Positions 7,699-14,946 of a stretch of DNA of 64,000 nucleotides are shown here, in pieces. Source of the DNA: Desertivirga brevis. GTDB lineage: Bacteria; Bacteroidota; Bacteroidia; Sphingobacteriales; Sphingobacteriaceae. The notes under the pieces are model-generated. The model was not told the DNA's origin. It saw nothing but the letters and a program-made list of their open reading frames with translations, and searched no databases. Where the stretch lies: assembly GCF_017355835.1 (NCBI RefSeq), contig NZ_JAFEWF010000006.1:186001-250000 (forward strand), given 5' to 3'. The translations under genes and the position numbers were made by a program. Every line of letters begins with the position of its first letter. The stretch's first letter is position 1.

Positions 7699-8160
7699 TT
7701 AATTTAAAAAGGTTTGTAAATGATTGATCACTTCCAGTTGGGCATTTCCGGAAGCAATCATTTTCAGAAGGATAGGATACGCTTCTCTATAAGCGAAAGC
7801 AGATTGCTGTACCTGGAAGTCTCCTTTTACCACCGCCCAGGAGTGCCCCGTTAGCGGACAACCGGCTGTATCAGTAATGTAATTGCCAACATGGATGAAT
7901 ACCAGACTGAAGTTGGGAATACCGGAAATCTCCAGCATTCCTTTATGAAGGCCTGCATAGCTCTGCTTGTACCGTTGGTTCATACCTGCAGTGGTATTTA
8001 AGCGGAGTTGATACTTGCCTTCGGGAATGCAAGTGATCCCCCGGATTTTTTCTTTGCGGATGCTGTCTTCTAAGAGGAAGCACTGGAAGATGCTGTTGAT
8101 ATAGAGGTGGCTGAGGGTACTATTCTTCCCCGCGGCCACGCGGATGATTTTAATTGACAT
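7699..8160 (-). CDS. DUF5675 family protein
   Basis: I place the start at the ATG at 8160 (MSIKIIRVAAG); a longer frame to 8238 would translate a dispersed hairpin repeat, so it is unlikely. The 153-residue protein carries the DUF5675 pattern: an FQCFLLED strand, then KIRGITCIPEGKYQL, then a VFIHVGNYITDTAGCPLTG segment with the conserved His, Asn, Asp and Cys. DUF5675 proteins occur in prophages and phage-like clusters near lysis genes, and an enzymatic role on cell-wall material has been suspected from that context. Here it sits between DUF6266 proteins and two small membrane proteins. Confidence 0.75.
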   Translation of the reverse strand: MSIKIIRVAAGKNSTLSHLYINSIFQCFLLEDSIRKEKIRGITCIPEGKYQLRLNTTAGMNQRYKQSYAGLHKGMLEISGIPNFSLVFIHVGNYITDTAGCPLTGHSWAVVKGDFQVQQSAFAYREAYPILLKMIASGNAQLEVINHLQTFLN

Positions 8161-8178
8161 GAGAATGGAAATTTGGCA

Positions 8179-8231
8179 CCTCACCCTATCCCTTCCGATA
8201 AATCGGAACAGGTCCTCCTCAAGGAGAGGGG
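8179..8231. repeat. Dispersed C/T-rich hairpin repeat
   Basis: Begins 'cctcaccctatccc' and ends 'caaggagagggg', giving an imperfect hairpin with an extra internal stem (TTCCGAT/ATCGGAA). A shorter relative lies at 14589-14622. It lies between the DUF6266 and DUF5675 genes. Confidence 0.55.
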
Positions 8232-8257
8232 AAAGCAAAGCGCTTTAATTAAATGAA

Positions 8258-8878
8258 TCAGTTTAATTTGATGTACCTGGTTGGAGAGGCATTTTTGCGG
8301 TCGGGGCTGAGGAAAATGATATAGGCGTGAAGGGTGCCTTTCAGAAATCCCTCAGGGAGTATCAAACTCAAGCGTTCGTCTTTTTTCAGCGCTGTAGTTT
8401 CTGTATGCATCGAAGCCTCCGTTGTTTGGTTGTGGATGCCCAGGAAAAGGCTGCTGAAGTCGGTGGCTGTGCGGGTACGTTTAGCTTCCCATTCCAGGTG
8501 CAATACGGTTCCTTCCAACCTTGATTTCAGAATTTCCGGTGCTGCAAGGTTTCCCTGTGACAGTTTCACCTCCTGGTAAAGAATCTCTACTGTATCATTA
8601 CATGCAATTAAGGAATGATGATAGAACCAGCTACGAGCGCAGTCGTATGGGGCTTTCTTCATCGTATCTTTCCAAACCTCATTGATCAATCCCTTAAATG
8701 GAAATAAAAACCTCTCCATTGTTTGGAGCTTCAAGCTGTTCAGCACCTGTGCCGGGCTTCGCTCTTTCTGTTTATCCGGCTTTGCCCGTATGTAAGGTTT
8801 GCGAGTCTTCCCATTGCAAAAGACCATGTCGCGGAACGATCCGCTGGGGATCCAAAGATTGCTATTTAATTTTGCCAT
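8258..8878 (-). CDS. DUF6266 family protein (second copy)
   Basis: This 206-residue protein has no signal peptide or membrane segment. It has the DUF6266 outline: an N-terminal 'GSFRDMVFCNGKTRKPYIRAKP' stretch, a central Trp/Phe-rich helical part (EVWKDTMKKAPYDCARSWFY), then beta-rich sequence with LEWEAKRTRT and a final 'LHAYIIFLSPDRKNASPTRYI' strand. It resembles its upstream neighbour in layout but is clearly diverged. Function of the family is not established; the genes recur in tandem in Sphingobacteriaceae. It is 52 bases downstream of the other DUF6266 gene in the same operon. Confidence 0.7.
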   Translation of the reverse strand: MAKLNSNLWIPSGSFRDMVFCNGKTRKPYIRAKPDKQKERSPAQVLNSLKLQTMERFLFPFKGLINEVWKDTMKKAPYDCARSWFYHHSLIACNDTVEILYQEVKLSQGNLAAPEILKSRLEGTVLHLEWEAKRTRTATDFSSLFLGIHNQTTEASMHTETTALKKDERLSLILPEGFLKGTLHAYIIFLSPDRKNASPTRYIKLN

Positions 8879-8930
8879 ATCGGTTGAAATAATGGCTGTC
8901 CCTGCACGGAGCTGGAACAGCCTGGTTTAA

Positions 8931-9572
8931 CTATGCCTCGACAGTTACTACTCCTACGTAAATGCTTTTACTGATCTTTTCTCCTTTTGGAGTACTAAAG
9001 AAAAGCCATACATGTACCTCATCATTAGCAAAAGATGCCGGTAAGCTTACCTCTGCGGTATAATCTGAGCGTAAGAACGTGTTGTATACTGCAGCTGCTT
9101 GTCGCTTTACATCATAGATAAGGATGTTAACCTTGTCTGATGCTTCGGCCGCTTCGGCTACCCCTGGTTCTACCCAACTAACCTGGATCTTTGCTTCGGG
9201 AAGAGCCTCTACTTTAGCATCCAGGCAGGAAGTAAGACTTCCGGTGCTTAATGTAATAGCTGGATAATCGATGCTCAGGTCGGGGAATACTCCGGTGATC
9301 GCATCTTTGTTAACTTTTACAGCTACATTCACTGCTGTTGATCTGCCTGTGTAACTGTTGCTAAAACCGAGGTCGACCACTTTCTTGATCTGCATGATAA
9401 AGTCCTGCAGCATTTTAAACCTCGTTCTTACCTCGACCTGACTAAGGGTTGCCTCTTTGTTGGATCCCTTAGATCCTGCACGCAGGTAATTGATGTCTCG
9501 CCAGCTGCTGGCCACCATGTTTCCTAGTTTACCTGATAAACTTCCGAGAGGGTTGTTCTTTAATTCTGCCAT
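8931..9572 (-). CDS. DUF6266 family protein (first gene of operon)
   Basis: This 213-residue protein opens with the typical DUF6266 start (MAELKNNPLGSLSGKLGNMV.SSWRDINYLR), followed by a helical segment (RFKMLQDFIMQIKKVVDLGF) and a beta-rich C-terminal half resembling an immunoglobulin-like or fibronectin-like fold (QVSWVEPG ... DEVHVWLFFSTPKGEKIS). No export signal is visible. Its leader is AT-rich with no Shine-Dalgarno, usual for this phylum. It is the promoter-proximal gene of a five-gene minus-strand operon, divergent from the MocR-like regulator. Role unknown. Confidence 0.7.
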   Translation of the reverse strand: MAELKNNPLGSLSGKLGNMVASSWRDINYLRAGSKGSNKEATLSQVEVRTRFKMLQDFIMQIKKVVDLGFSNSYTGRSTAVNVAVKVNKDAITGVFPDLSIDYPAITLSTGSLTSCLDAKVEALPEAKIQVSWVEPGVAEAAEASDKVNILIYDVKRQAAAVYNTFLRSDYTAEVSLPASFANDEVHVWLFFSTPKGEKISKSIYVGVVTVEA

Positions 9573-9790
9573 TTTTTTAATTTTTAAAATGAAACCATTT
9601 GTTCTGCTTCCTCAGGCGTCCCCTCAGAAGCTTTCTTTTGCCCGTTGGTACCGTGGTGGACAGAACAAACGTACTGTGACTGAGGCCGGAAGAGAATTTA
9701 ATCCCCCATTTTTCCGAACATTCCCGGATATTCCTGTTCGTTCCCTGATAATTCCTTAAAGGGTGCCCTGGAGGCTCCCGCTTCTGACCT

Positions 9791-9930
9791 TCTTCCTACA
9801 TGCTTCGGATCTGGTGCGGTCTGCTTCCGATCAGTTGCTCATCACTTGCTGATAACATGCGGCTTCAACGCTCCATATCAGCGCCTGAACGGAAGCTGAT
9901 GGCTAGAGATCCGAAGGGGGTAGGTAGGAG
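9791..9930. repeat. Long imperfect inverted repeat between divergent transcripts
   Basis: The left arm (about 9791-9833) and right arm (about 9890-9930) are imperfect reverse complements of some 40 bases each. They share TTCGGATCT/AGATCCGAA and GCTTCCG/CGGAAGC blocks, and the spacer adds a smaller pair. It is the only notable structure in the 528-base gap between the DUF6266 operon and the MocR-like regulator, so it could be an operator, a structured leader or a decayed mobile palindrome. Confidence 0.6.
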
Positions 9931-10100
9931 ATACTTCCTGAAGGTGTAGCGTATGACCTTGGAGAGATGGATTTGCCTGGCCTAAATAGGTCTGCAGCAA
10001 CAAACTACAATAGGTCACCCTTTTGAACAATTAGCTTAAATAGATTTGGGTTAAGTATCAGAGTTTATAATAATTTAATAAATAATTAACCTATTCTAAG

Positions 10101-11624
10101 ATGAAACACAATTTCACCGAAACCTTACCAAAGAACTCCTTGAAACGGGAGAATGCCAGGATCAATGTGCTGAATAGATTTAGATGGATCAAAGCTTTGT
10201 CGCTCCAACTTAATAAGCAAAAGCGCATCCAACCTCAAATAACACACCACATCAAAGATTTGATCTGCAGTAAAATTTTGTCCGCAGGGGATCGCTTACC
10301 TCCAATACGGCCATTTGCTGATGCACTATCCATCCACCATAAAACCATAGAGTCTGTTTATAAAAATTTAGCATGGCAGGATTTTGTAGAATTTAGACCC
10401 AAACGCGGAACCTACGTTAAAGGCTGCACCTCTGGGTGTATTAAGGATATGAGGAAAGCTCTTAACCAAAAACCTTCTTTCCTCTTTAAAAATAAGCGAC
10501 AGGCTCGCCGCCCTTTAGAAAATAAAGGCAGGGCATGGCTTGAACTGGGAAGTTTTTCTCCAAGCTCTGATGACCTCATGGACGAGAAGTTCGCTAATTT
10601 CTGTTATGATGCCATGAGGTTTTACAGTACGAGATCTGGTGGGAACAAAAGCAAAACCATCGATCTCCAGGAGTCATTACTGAAGCTTATAGAAGGCCGG
10701 TCAATGAGAGTAGAGGAACCCCAGTTCTTATTTACCAGACACGGAAAGGCTACCGTATTTGAGGTATTCCGTAGCCTTATTTATGATTCAGATTGGGCTG
10801 TAATGGTATCCTCTGCCGACTTACAATATTACCAGGCTTTATCGAACATCACTCATAATATAAGATTTACTGGGGCAGATAACGAGGGGATGAACACCGT
10901 CGAGCTGGAAAGTATTTGCAGGAGGAAGAAGGTGAAAGTGGTCTTGCTGCGTGCCTCGGCCGACTATGAAAGTGGATTGCCGCTAAGCAAACATAGAAAG
11001 GAGCATTTGCTGCACTTGGCTGAAAAGTATGATTTTGTGGTCGTAGATATCGACGACTATCCCGACTCCTATTATGGCAAGGTTAATTTCCCTTTGATCG
11101 GCAAGTCGCATAACACCAGGGTTATTTACATCAGCTCGATCACCATAAGCCTGAATACGTTGGAGAACTTCAAATTGGTAATTGGGCCTGCCGCTTTCAT
11201 TGCAAGGTTAAAGGTTTTCCAGGAGTTTATGGAGTGTGGCACAGACAAGATCATGGAACGAGCGCTGCATAGTGTTCTTAGCTCTCAGGGGCAGTACCAG
11301 AAGGTTAAAAAGCTGAATGACAAATGCAAGAAATGGTTGGGGGATATTACGGAAGTGGTACATTTTTACCCTAAAGCTTTTACGCCTTGTTTAAAATCAC
11401 TTGCAGGGTTTAGTTTATGGGTCGGTTTCAAGTCTCCTGCACCCAGGTTGCTGGTGGAGCAGGTATTTGCAGGATATGGTATAAGTACCAGGTTTAAAGG
11501 GAACCTTAAGGCAGTGAACCTGGCAGGTATCAAAATTGGATTTGCTTCTGGAGTGCCGTCCCAATTGGAACAAGCAATTGCGACGCTCTCCAAAAAACTT
11601 CAGGAATATCAATTAACACGTTAA
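10101..11624 (+). CDS. MocR-like regulator with degenerate aminotransferase domain
   Basis: This 507-residue protein has a GntR-type winged helix at about residues 45-112 (IKDLICSKILSAGDRLPPIR ... HHKTIESVYKNL ... RPKRGTYV) followed by a fold-type I aminotransferase-like region, the MocR/PdxR arrangement. Typical MocR landmarks are recognisable (RKEHLLHLAEKYDFVVVDID, then DYPDSYYG). However, the segment that normally reads 'GTFSKTL..ALRLGY' is 'SSITISL...ENFKLVI' here, so residue 349 is Ile where the PLP-binding Lys should be and the phosphate-binding Arg is also absent. It probably cannot bind PLP as a Schiff base. It is divergent from the DUF6266 operon and followed by an HTH gene, so it is a likely regulator of that operon. 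Confidence 0.8.
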   Translation: MKHNFTETLPKNSLKRENARINVLNRFRWIKALSLQLNKQKRIQPQITHHIKDLICSKILSAGDRLPPIRPFADALSIHHKTIESVYKNLAWQDFVEFRPKRGTYVKGCTSGCIKDMRKALNQKPSFLFKNKRQARRPLENKGRAWLELGSFSPSSDDLMDEKFANFCYDAMRFYSTRSGGNKSKTIDLQESLLKLIEGRSMRVEEPQFLFTRHGKATVFEVFRSLIYDSDWAVMVSSADLQYYQALSNITHNIRFTGADNEGMNTVELESICRRKKVKVVLLRASADYESGLPLSKHRKEHLLHLAEKYDFVVVDIDDYPDSYYGKVNFPLIGKSHNTRVIYISSITISLNTLENFKLVIGPAAFIARLKVFQEFMECGTDKIMERALHSVLSSQGQYQKVKKLNDKCKKWLGDITEVVHFYPKAFTPCLKSLAGFSLWVGFKSPAPRLLVEQVFAGYGISTRFKGNLKAVNLAGIKIGFASGVPSQLEQAIATLSKKLQEYQLTR

Positions 11625-11652
11625 ATCTTATCATTAATTTAATCTAAGCAGT

Positions 11653-11979
11653 ATGCACGAAAATACCCGTATATCCAAGTTGATCTATGCCATCAGAAGC
11701 GATGTTGAATCAGTTAGGAATGACATCCATATCCTCATAGAACTATTTAAGCAATACTTTCCGCTTTTACCTTTTGGATCCCCAAAAACCGAAAAAGAAC
11801 TATGGATCACAGCAAGAGCCGCTGGTGAATTAATAAATGTAGACCGTAAAACCATCGAGGCTTATGCAAGGGATGGTAAAATAAGGAAAGACAAAATAAA
11901 CGGATTATGGCATTACCTGGAATCGGATGTGCTGAAGTATGATAAGAGGACGGAAGAGCAGAAGAGGAAGGGGAGGTAG
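11653..11979 (+). CDS. Small HTH DNA-binding protein
   Basis: This 108-residue protein has an N-terminal helical region (about residues 1-45, possibly a dimerisation helix) and a C-terminal MerR/excisionase-like helix-turn-helix (WITARAAGELINVDRKTI ... YARDGKI ... GLWHYLESDVL). It starts 28 bases after the MocR-like gene and is likely cotranscribed. Its truncated paralogue follows the MocR-like pseudogene at 2930, so the pair is a stable unit. It probably acts with the regulator; its target is unknown. Confidence 0.75.
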   Translation: MHENTRISKLIYAIRSDVESVRNDIHILIELFKQYFPLLPFGSPKTEKELWITARAAGELINVDRKTIEAYARDGKIRKDKINGLWHYLESDVLKYDKRTEEQKRKGR

Positions 11980-12072
11980 GAGGGCAATACTACTATGTCT
12001 AAGCGGGAGGCTCAGACCAGGGATCGTACCAGGCTTCTTAAAGTTTTTCTGTTTGTAGGTTAAGCTTTTTCT

Positions 12073-12108
12073 CTGGTTGTAGGTAAGCGGTAGCGGTCCT
12101 ACAACCAG
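12073..12108. repeat. REP-like palindrome, copy 1
   Basis: An 11-bp stem, CTGGTTGTAGG with CCTACAACCAG, around a loop containing 'taagcggtagcggt'. Compared with other copies (CTGGTCGTAGG/CCTACGACCAG) both arms have changed together, which argues for selection on the hairpin. It lies in the 815-base gap after the HTH gene, which otherwise holds a HEPN 3' scrap and a terminator-like repeat. Confidence 0.85.
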
Positions 12109-12495
12109 AACATCTAGGTGTACGTGAGAATTTCTACTATGGACGGAGGGAGACGCTCAGCCCAGGGGAGTGAAAGTGTAAGTAAAAACATGCTATGTAA
12201 GTGAATTTGTTTGTCGTTTTCAGACTTTGATTAATAATAAACTAGTTAAAGGGATAATTATTATCTTTTTTCGATACTACATCAGGAAATGTTTAACTAG
12301 CATATTGTTGGTCTTTTTCTAAACTATCGGTATGCGTTTTTAAGGAGGATTTAAGTAAGTAGTTATAGAACCCTTACAATTAAAAGCGTCTTTGTCTAAT
12401 TCCTTATTTAAGTTTTTTGTATATCCTATGTTATTTAAGCAATAATAGGATCTTCTATAATCATTCCCAATTAACATTCCCATTTTGGAATCCGG

Positions 12496-12547
12496 GGAGA
12501 TATGTGATGTGAGTGGAGAAGATTGAGGAGTTGGCGGGATTGTAGGT
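12496..12547 (+). pseudogene. 3' scrap of a HEPN protein gene
   Basis: About 50 bases match the 3' end of the HEPN gene at 14535-14583, including the 'gaggagttggcggg.ttgtag' end with the stop codon. No upstream coding remains. A minus-strand reading frame over the same place is probably an antisense shadow. Confidence 0.65.
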
Positions 12548-12650
12548 GGCATCCTCCCATTACACTGAGGATGAATAGGCAGGGAGGATAATTGTTTTTC
12601 AATTTTTCTTGCTTTTTATTAGCCTGTTAAGTAATTTAGTGCTAACAAAT

Positions 12651-12705
12651 AATTGTGATAAGGTTTAGGTTGCCCTGCTGCTCTCAAAGCGGTAGGGCTT
12701 TTTTT
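12651..12705 (+). terminator. Dispersed terminator-like hairpin, copy 1
   Basis: A conserved 5' part (AATTGTGATAAGGTTTAGGTT) leads into a GC-rich hairpin (GCCCT/AGGGC plus CTGCT/AGCGG) and a run of seven T. The same 50-base unit occurs at 16494-16548 and, inverted, at 45380-45430. It is oriented as a plus-strand terminator but lies about 670 bases after the last plus-strand gene. Confidence 0.7.
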
Positions 12706-12794
12706 ATGGGCTTTGCCAGGAACGTAATAAGAAACAATAAAATTTATTATTACTGAAGCGGTAGTAACGACTTAACCGCTAGTTTCCATCACTC

Positions 12795-13361
12795 TTATCC
12801 TCTTGCCTGAAACAAGTTCCACAGCACTTTCTTCCAGAAGGGTCCTTCTTGAAAAACAATGGGACTAATGAGTTTAAAGCTTTCTTCTAACCTAATATAT
12901 TGTTCGTCTGAAAAATTTGATTCATCATCAGCATCAAGTCCATTTTCGACCGTTATCTTTTGAATAAAGGATTGAAAGGCCAACAGGCATTGAGCTAGTT
13001 GTTCAATATTCTCATTCATCCTCATCTTAACCTCTAAATTTTCCTTGTCAACAATTACGAGCTCGTCATTATTACGGGTATCGAAGCAGATATGATCGCC
13101 ATCAGCAACGCCAAAGAAAACAAGTTGTTGGTGGCCTTCCTTCAGCGGAGACCCATACAATTCTTCAGCAGTACATAGCTTTCCACCTATTGGCCGGAAG
13201 CTAAGGAATGGTGGTGCTGATACAGGAAATCCCACCCTCAAAAACTCTTTTGTGCTTTCCCGAAGATTGAAATTTTCAATCTCGCCGTTTGTATAAGTGA
13301 TCCACTTTCTATAGCTCCCGGCAACTGATTTCCACTGTTGTTTAAATTCCGCTGGTGTCAT
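12795..13361 (-). CDS. SUKH-family (SMI1/KNR4-like) immunity protein
   Basis: This 188-residue cytoplasmic protein has the SUKH outline, closest to the SUKH-4 group: an N-terminal helix, an LRVGFP.SAPPFLSF segment, a central FFGVADGDHICFDTRNNDELVIVD strand pair, and a late helix (EQLAQCLLAFQSFI). SUKH proteins are common immunity proteins against secreted nucleases and deaminases. It appears to be a lone gene: no toxin is adjacent on this strand. A copy of its C-terminal third lies at 16131-16300, so the gene has been duplicated and lost locally. Confidence 0.7.
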   Translation of the reverse strand: MTPAEFKQQWKSVAGSYRKWITYTNGEIENFNLRESTKEFLRVGFPVSAPPFLSFRPIGGKLCTAEELYGSPLKEGHQQLVFFGVADGDHICFDTRNNDELVIVDKENLEVKMRMNENIEQLAQCLLAFQSFIQKITVENGLDADDESNFSDEQYIRLEESFKLISPIVFQEGPFWKKVLWNLFQARG

Positions 13362-13506
13362 ACAAAAAAATCAAACCTAGTAATTATCCTGAAGAAATTC
13401 CTCATCTTTGAAGTGCGAACCCTACTGGAGAAATCCAGTTAACTTTTCTTATTAACAATATGCCCAGGCGAGCAGGCGTAAGTTCTGCATTCTTCCGGTC
13501 TCCGGT

Positions 13507-13557
13507 GGGGTTCGCAGCGACCTGGGCCATTATTTATTTTTCAAGAATGCGAACCCC
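13507..13557. repeat. 10-bp inverted repeat upstream of the HEPN gene
   Basis: GGGGTTCGCA at 13507-13516 and TGCGAACCCC at 13548-13557 form perfect arms around a 31-base spacer. A further 'gtgcgaaccc' lies near 13413. The position, about 165 bases before the HEPN start, suits an operator, but no regulator is known. Confidence 0.5.
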
Positions 13558-13640
13558 GAAAAATGAATTAGTAGCAGAGGCACCAGGCTGTCTCTGCTAC
13601 CGGCCGCTTCCTAACAAGCAGGCCCAAAAATCCAACCCCA

Positions 13641-13719
13641 CTCATTCATTCAATCCTTCACTCATTAAGTCCGTCTCTCATTCAATCCATCACTCATTCA
13701 CAACGAAAGGAGGGAAGCG
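13641..13719 (+). promoter_or_regulatory. CATTC-rich leader and strong ribosome binding site of HEPN gene
   Basis: Positions 13641-13700 repeat CTCATTCA-like units at irregular intervals. Then AGGAGG (13708-13713) lies six bases before the ATG at 13720. A full Shine-Dalgarno is unusual in this phylum and fixes the start. Confidence 0.65.
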
Positions 13720-14583
13720 ATGAGAGTGTTGGATAATCCAGTGAAGTTATTTGCTACCCACAACCTGGAAGCAGAAGACGTACTTAAGGAGCTGATCATT
13801 GAACTTGTTGCCAGGACAGACATTGAAAAGGTGATTTGCTTTGCCCGAAGGATCAGCTGCAATACAAGTATCAGCAGCTTCGATCCGCTAAAGGTTAATG
13901 CATCTTGCCATTACTTCTTACTTGTAGTTACTGAGAGTATAGAACGGCAGGAGCATTTTTTACAGGATTACGTGAATGTCCATTTCAAATTAGGGAAGGT
14001 TACTCTGCTTGCTCACGGAAAGGAAACCGTTGAAAAGGCATTAGAAAATGGAAGCCGCTTCTTTACCTCGGTGTTCAGCCATGGTAGAATACTGTACAGT
14101 CGTACTGGGATATTGGAAACTAACGCCCTTCCTGATCTTGATCCAGACCTGCTGGTACAAAAAGCTGCGGAGTGTGTAGAGTATAATTATAAGCTCGCTG
14201 AAGGTTTCCATCAAGCCGCTGGTCATTCCCTGGATAACGAGAAGAACACCATCAGTTTATTCCTGCTACATCAGGCCATGGAACAGGCATATACTGCCCT
14301 GATCCGTGTATTTATGGGCTATCGTGCAGATATGCATAACCTCAGTCGCCTCCAGGATGTCTGCCTTTGTTTTTGCCAGGAGGAAGAGCTTTACCCGAGG
14401 CAAAGGCCAGAAGAACAGCGATTGTTCCAGCTATTGCAGAAAAGCTATTCTGGGGCACGCTATAAGCAGGATTTTGAAGTCAACGAGAATGATGTGCAGA
14501 GGATCTATAACGAGGTTGCTGCCTTTATTAAGAGAGTGTACGTGATGTGTGAAGGGAAGATCGAGGAGTTGGCGGGCTTGTAG
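13720..14583 (+). CDS. HEPN domain protein with nucleotidyltransferase-like N-terminus
   Basis: This 287-residue protein has two parts. Residues about 10-130 look like a minimal nucleotidyltransferase fold, but I see no GS...DxD metal motif, so the N-terminus is probably degenerate. Residues about 145-280 are a helical HEPN domain with an RADMH (R-x3-H) motif, near the Rx4-6H RNase signature, followed by NLSRLQ. HEPN/MNT proteins act as toxins or RNases in defence and toxin-antitoxin systems; activity here is uncertain. It converges on the intact Rpn nuclease gene with a REP-like palindrome between them. Fragments of the same gene lie at 4358, 12496 and 15745, next to Rpn pieces at two of the sites. 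Confidence 0.75.
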   Translation: MRVLDNPVKLFATHNLEAEDVLKELIIELVARTDIEKVICFARRISCNTSISSFDPLKVNASCHYFLLVVTESIERQEHFLQDYVNVHFKLGKVTLLAHGKETVEKALENGSRFFTSVFSHGRILYSRTGILETNALPDLDPDLLVQKAAECVEYNYKLAEGFHQAAGHSLDNEKNTISLFLLHQAMEQAYTALIRVFMGYRADMHNLSRLQDVCLCFCQEEELYPRQRPEEQRLFQLLQKSYSGARYKQDFEVNENDVQRIYNEVAAFIKRVYVMCEGKIEELAGL

Positions 14584-14588
14584 GGGTT

Positions 14589-14622
14589 CCCTCACCCCAA
14601 CCCTCTCCCACGGGGAGAGGGA
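14589..14622 (+). terminator. C/T-rich hairpin repeat acting as terminator
   Basis: CCCTCTCCC and GGGAGAGGG (about 14601-14621) form a 9-bp stem with a 3-base loop, just after the HEPN stop. It belongs to the same repeat family as 8179-8231. Confidence 0.55.
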
Positions 14623-14663
14623 GTAAAAAAGGCCTCGGCTCGATACTCAATGCCTGGGTCTTG

Positions 14664-14706
14664 TTACTGGTTGTAGGTTAAGCGTAGCGGTCCTACGACC
14701 AGTAAC
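14664..14706. repeat. REP-like palindrome, copy 2
   Basis: An extended stem (GTTACTGGTTGTAGG with CCTACGACCAGTAAC, one G-T pair) around 'ttaagcgtagcggt'. It lies between the convergent HEPN and Rpn genes and may serve as a two-way transcription barrier. Confidence 0.85.
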
Positions 14707-14733
14707 ACTCATAACATAGAGAAGTGCGAAGGC

Positions 14734-14946
14734 TTATTTTAAGTTTTCAATTTCCTCGATAGAAAGGCGTGTAGCGATAGCAATCTCTGCGACGGCCATG
14801 CCAAGGTTTTTTAAATAAAGAGCTGTCGTGCGTTTTTCTGCTTTTTTTTCAGCTTCCGCTCTGGCGCGTTCTTCCTGTAGCAGGTGTTCCAGCCTGGCGC
14901 GCTCTTCCATTCTTCCTTTTTCTAATATTAATTCGTAAGTACTCAT
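14734..14946 (-). CDS. Candidate intragenic RpnS-type antitoxin (internal start)
   Basis: Codon 249 of the Rpn gene is ATG, with AGGAGG at the ideal five-base distance upstream. Most genes in this window have no Shine-Dalgarno at all, so this is unlikely to be chance, although the bases also encode QEDV. Translation would give 70 residues: a charged coiled-coil-like helix plus C-terminal helices, the likely oligomerisation part of Rpn. E. coli rpn genes express such C-terminal products, which bind and block the full-length nuclease. The same signal precedes both alternative tails in the broken copy (AGGAGG at 3717, AGGAAG at 3439). Function here is inferred by analogy. Confidence 0.5.
   Translation of the reverse strand: MSTYELILEKGRMEERARLEHLLQEERARAEAEKKAEKRTTALYLKNLGMAVAEIAIATRLSIEEIENLK

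Noticed and set aside
8161..8238. N-terminal extension of the DUF5675 protein
   Set aside because: The extra 26 residues would translate a dispersed hairpin repeat also found at 14589, and the family match begins after ATG 8160.
12340..12552. A 70-codon minus-strand frame
   Set aside because: Its 5' part lies antisense to a scrap of the HEPN 3' end, and no conserved motif is visible.
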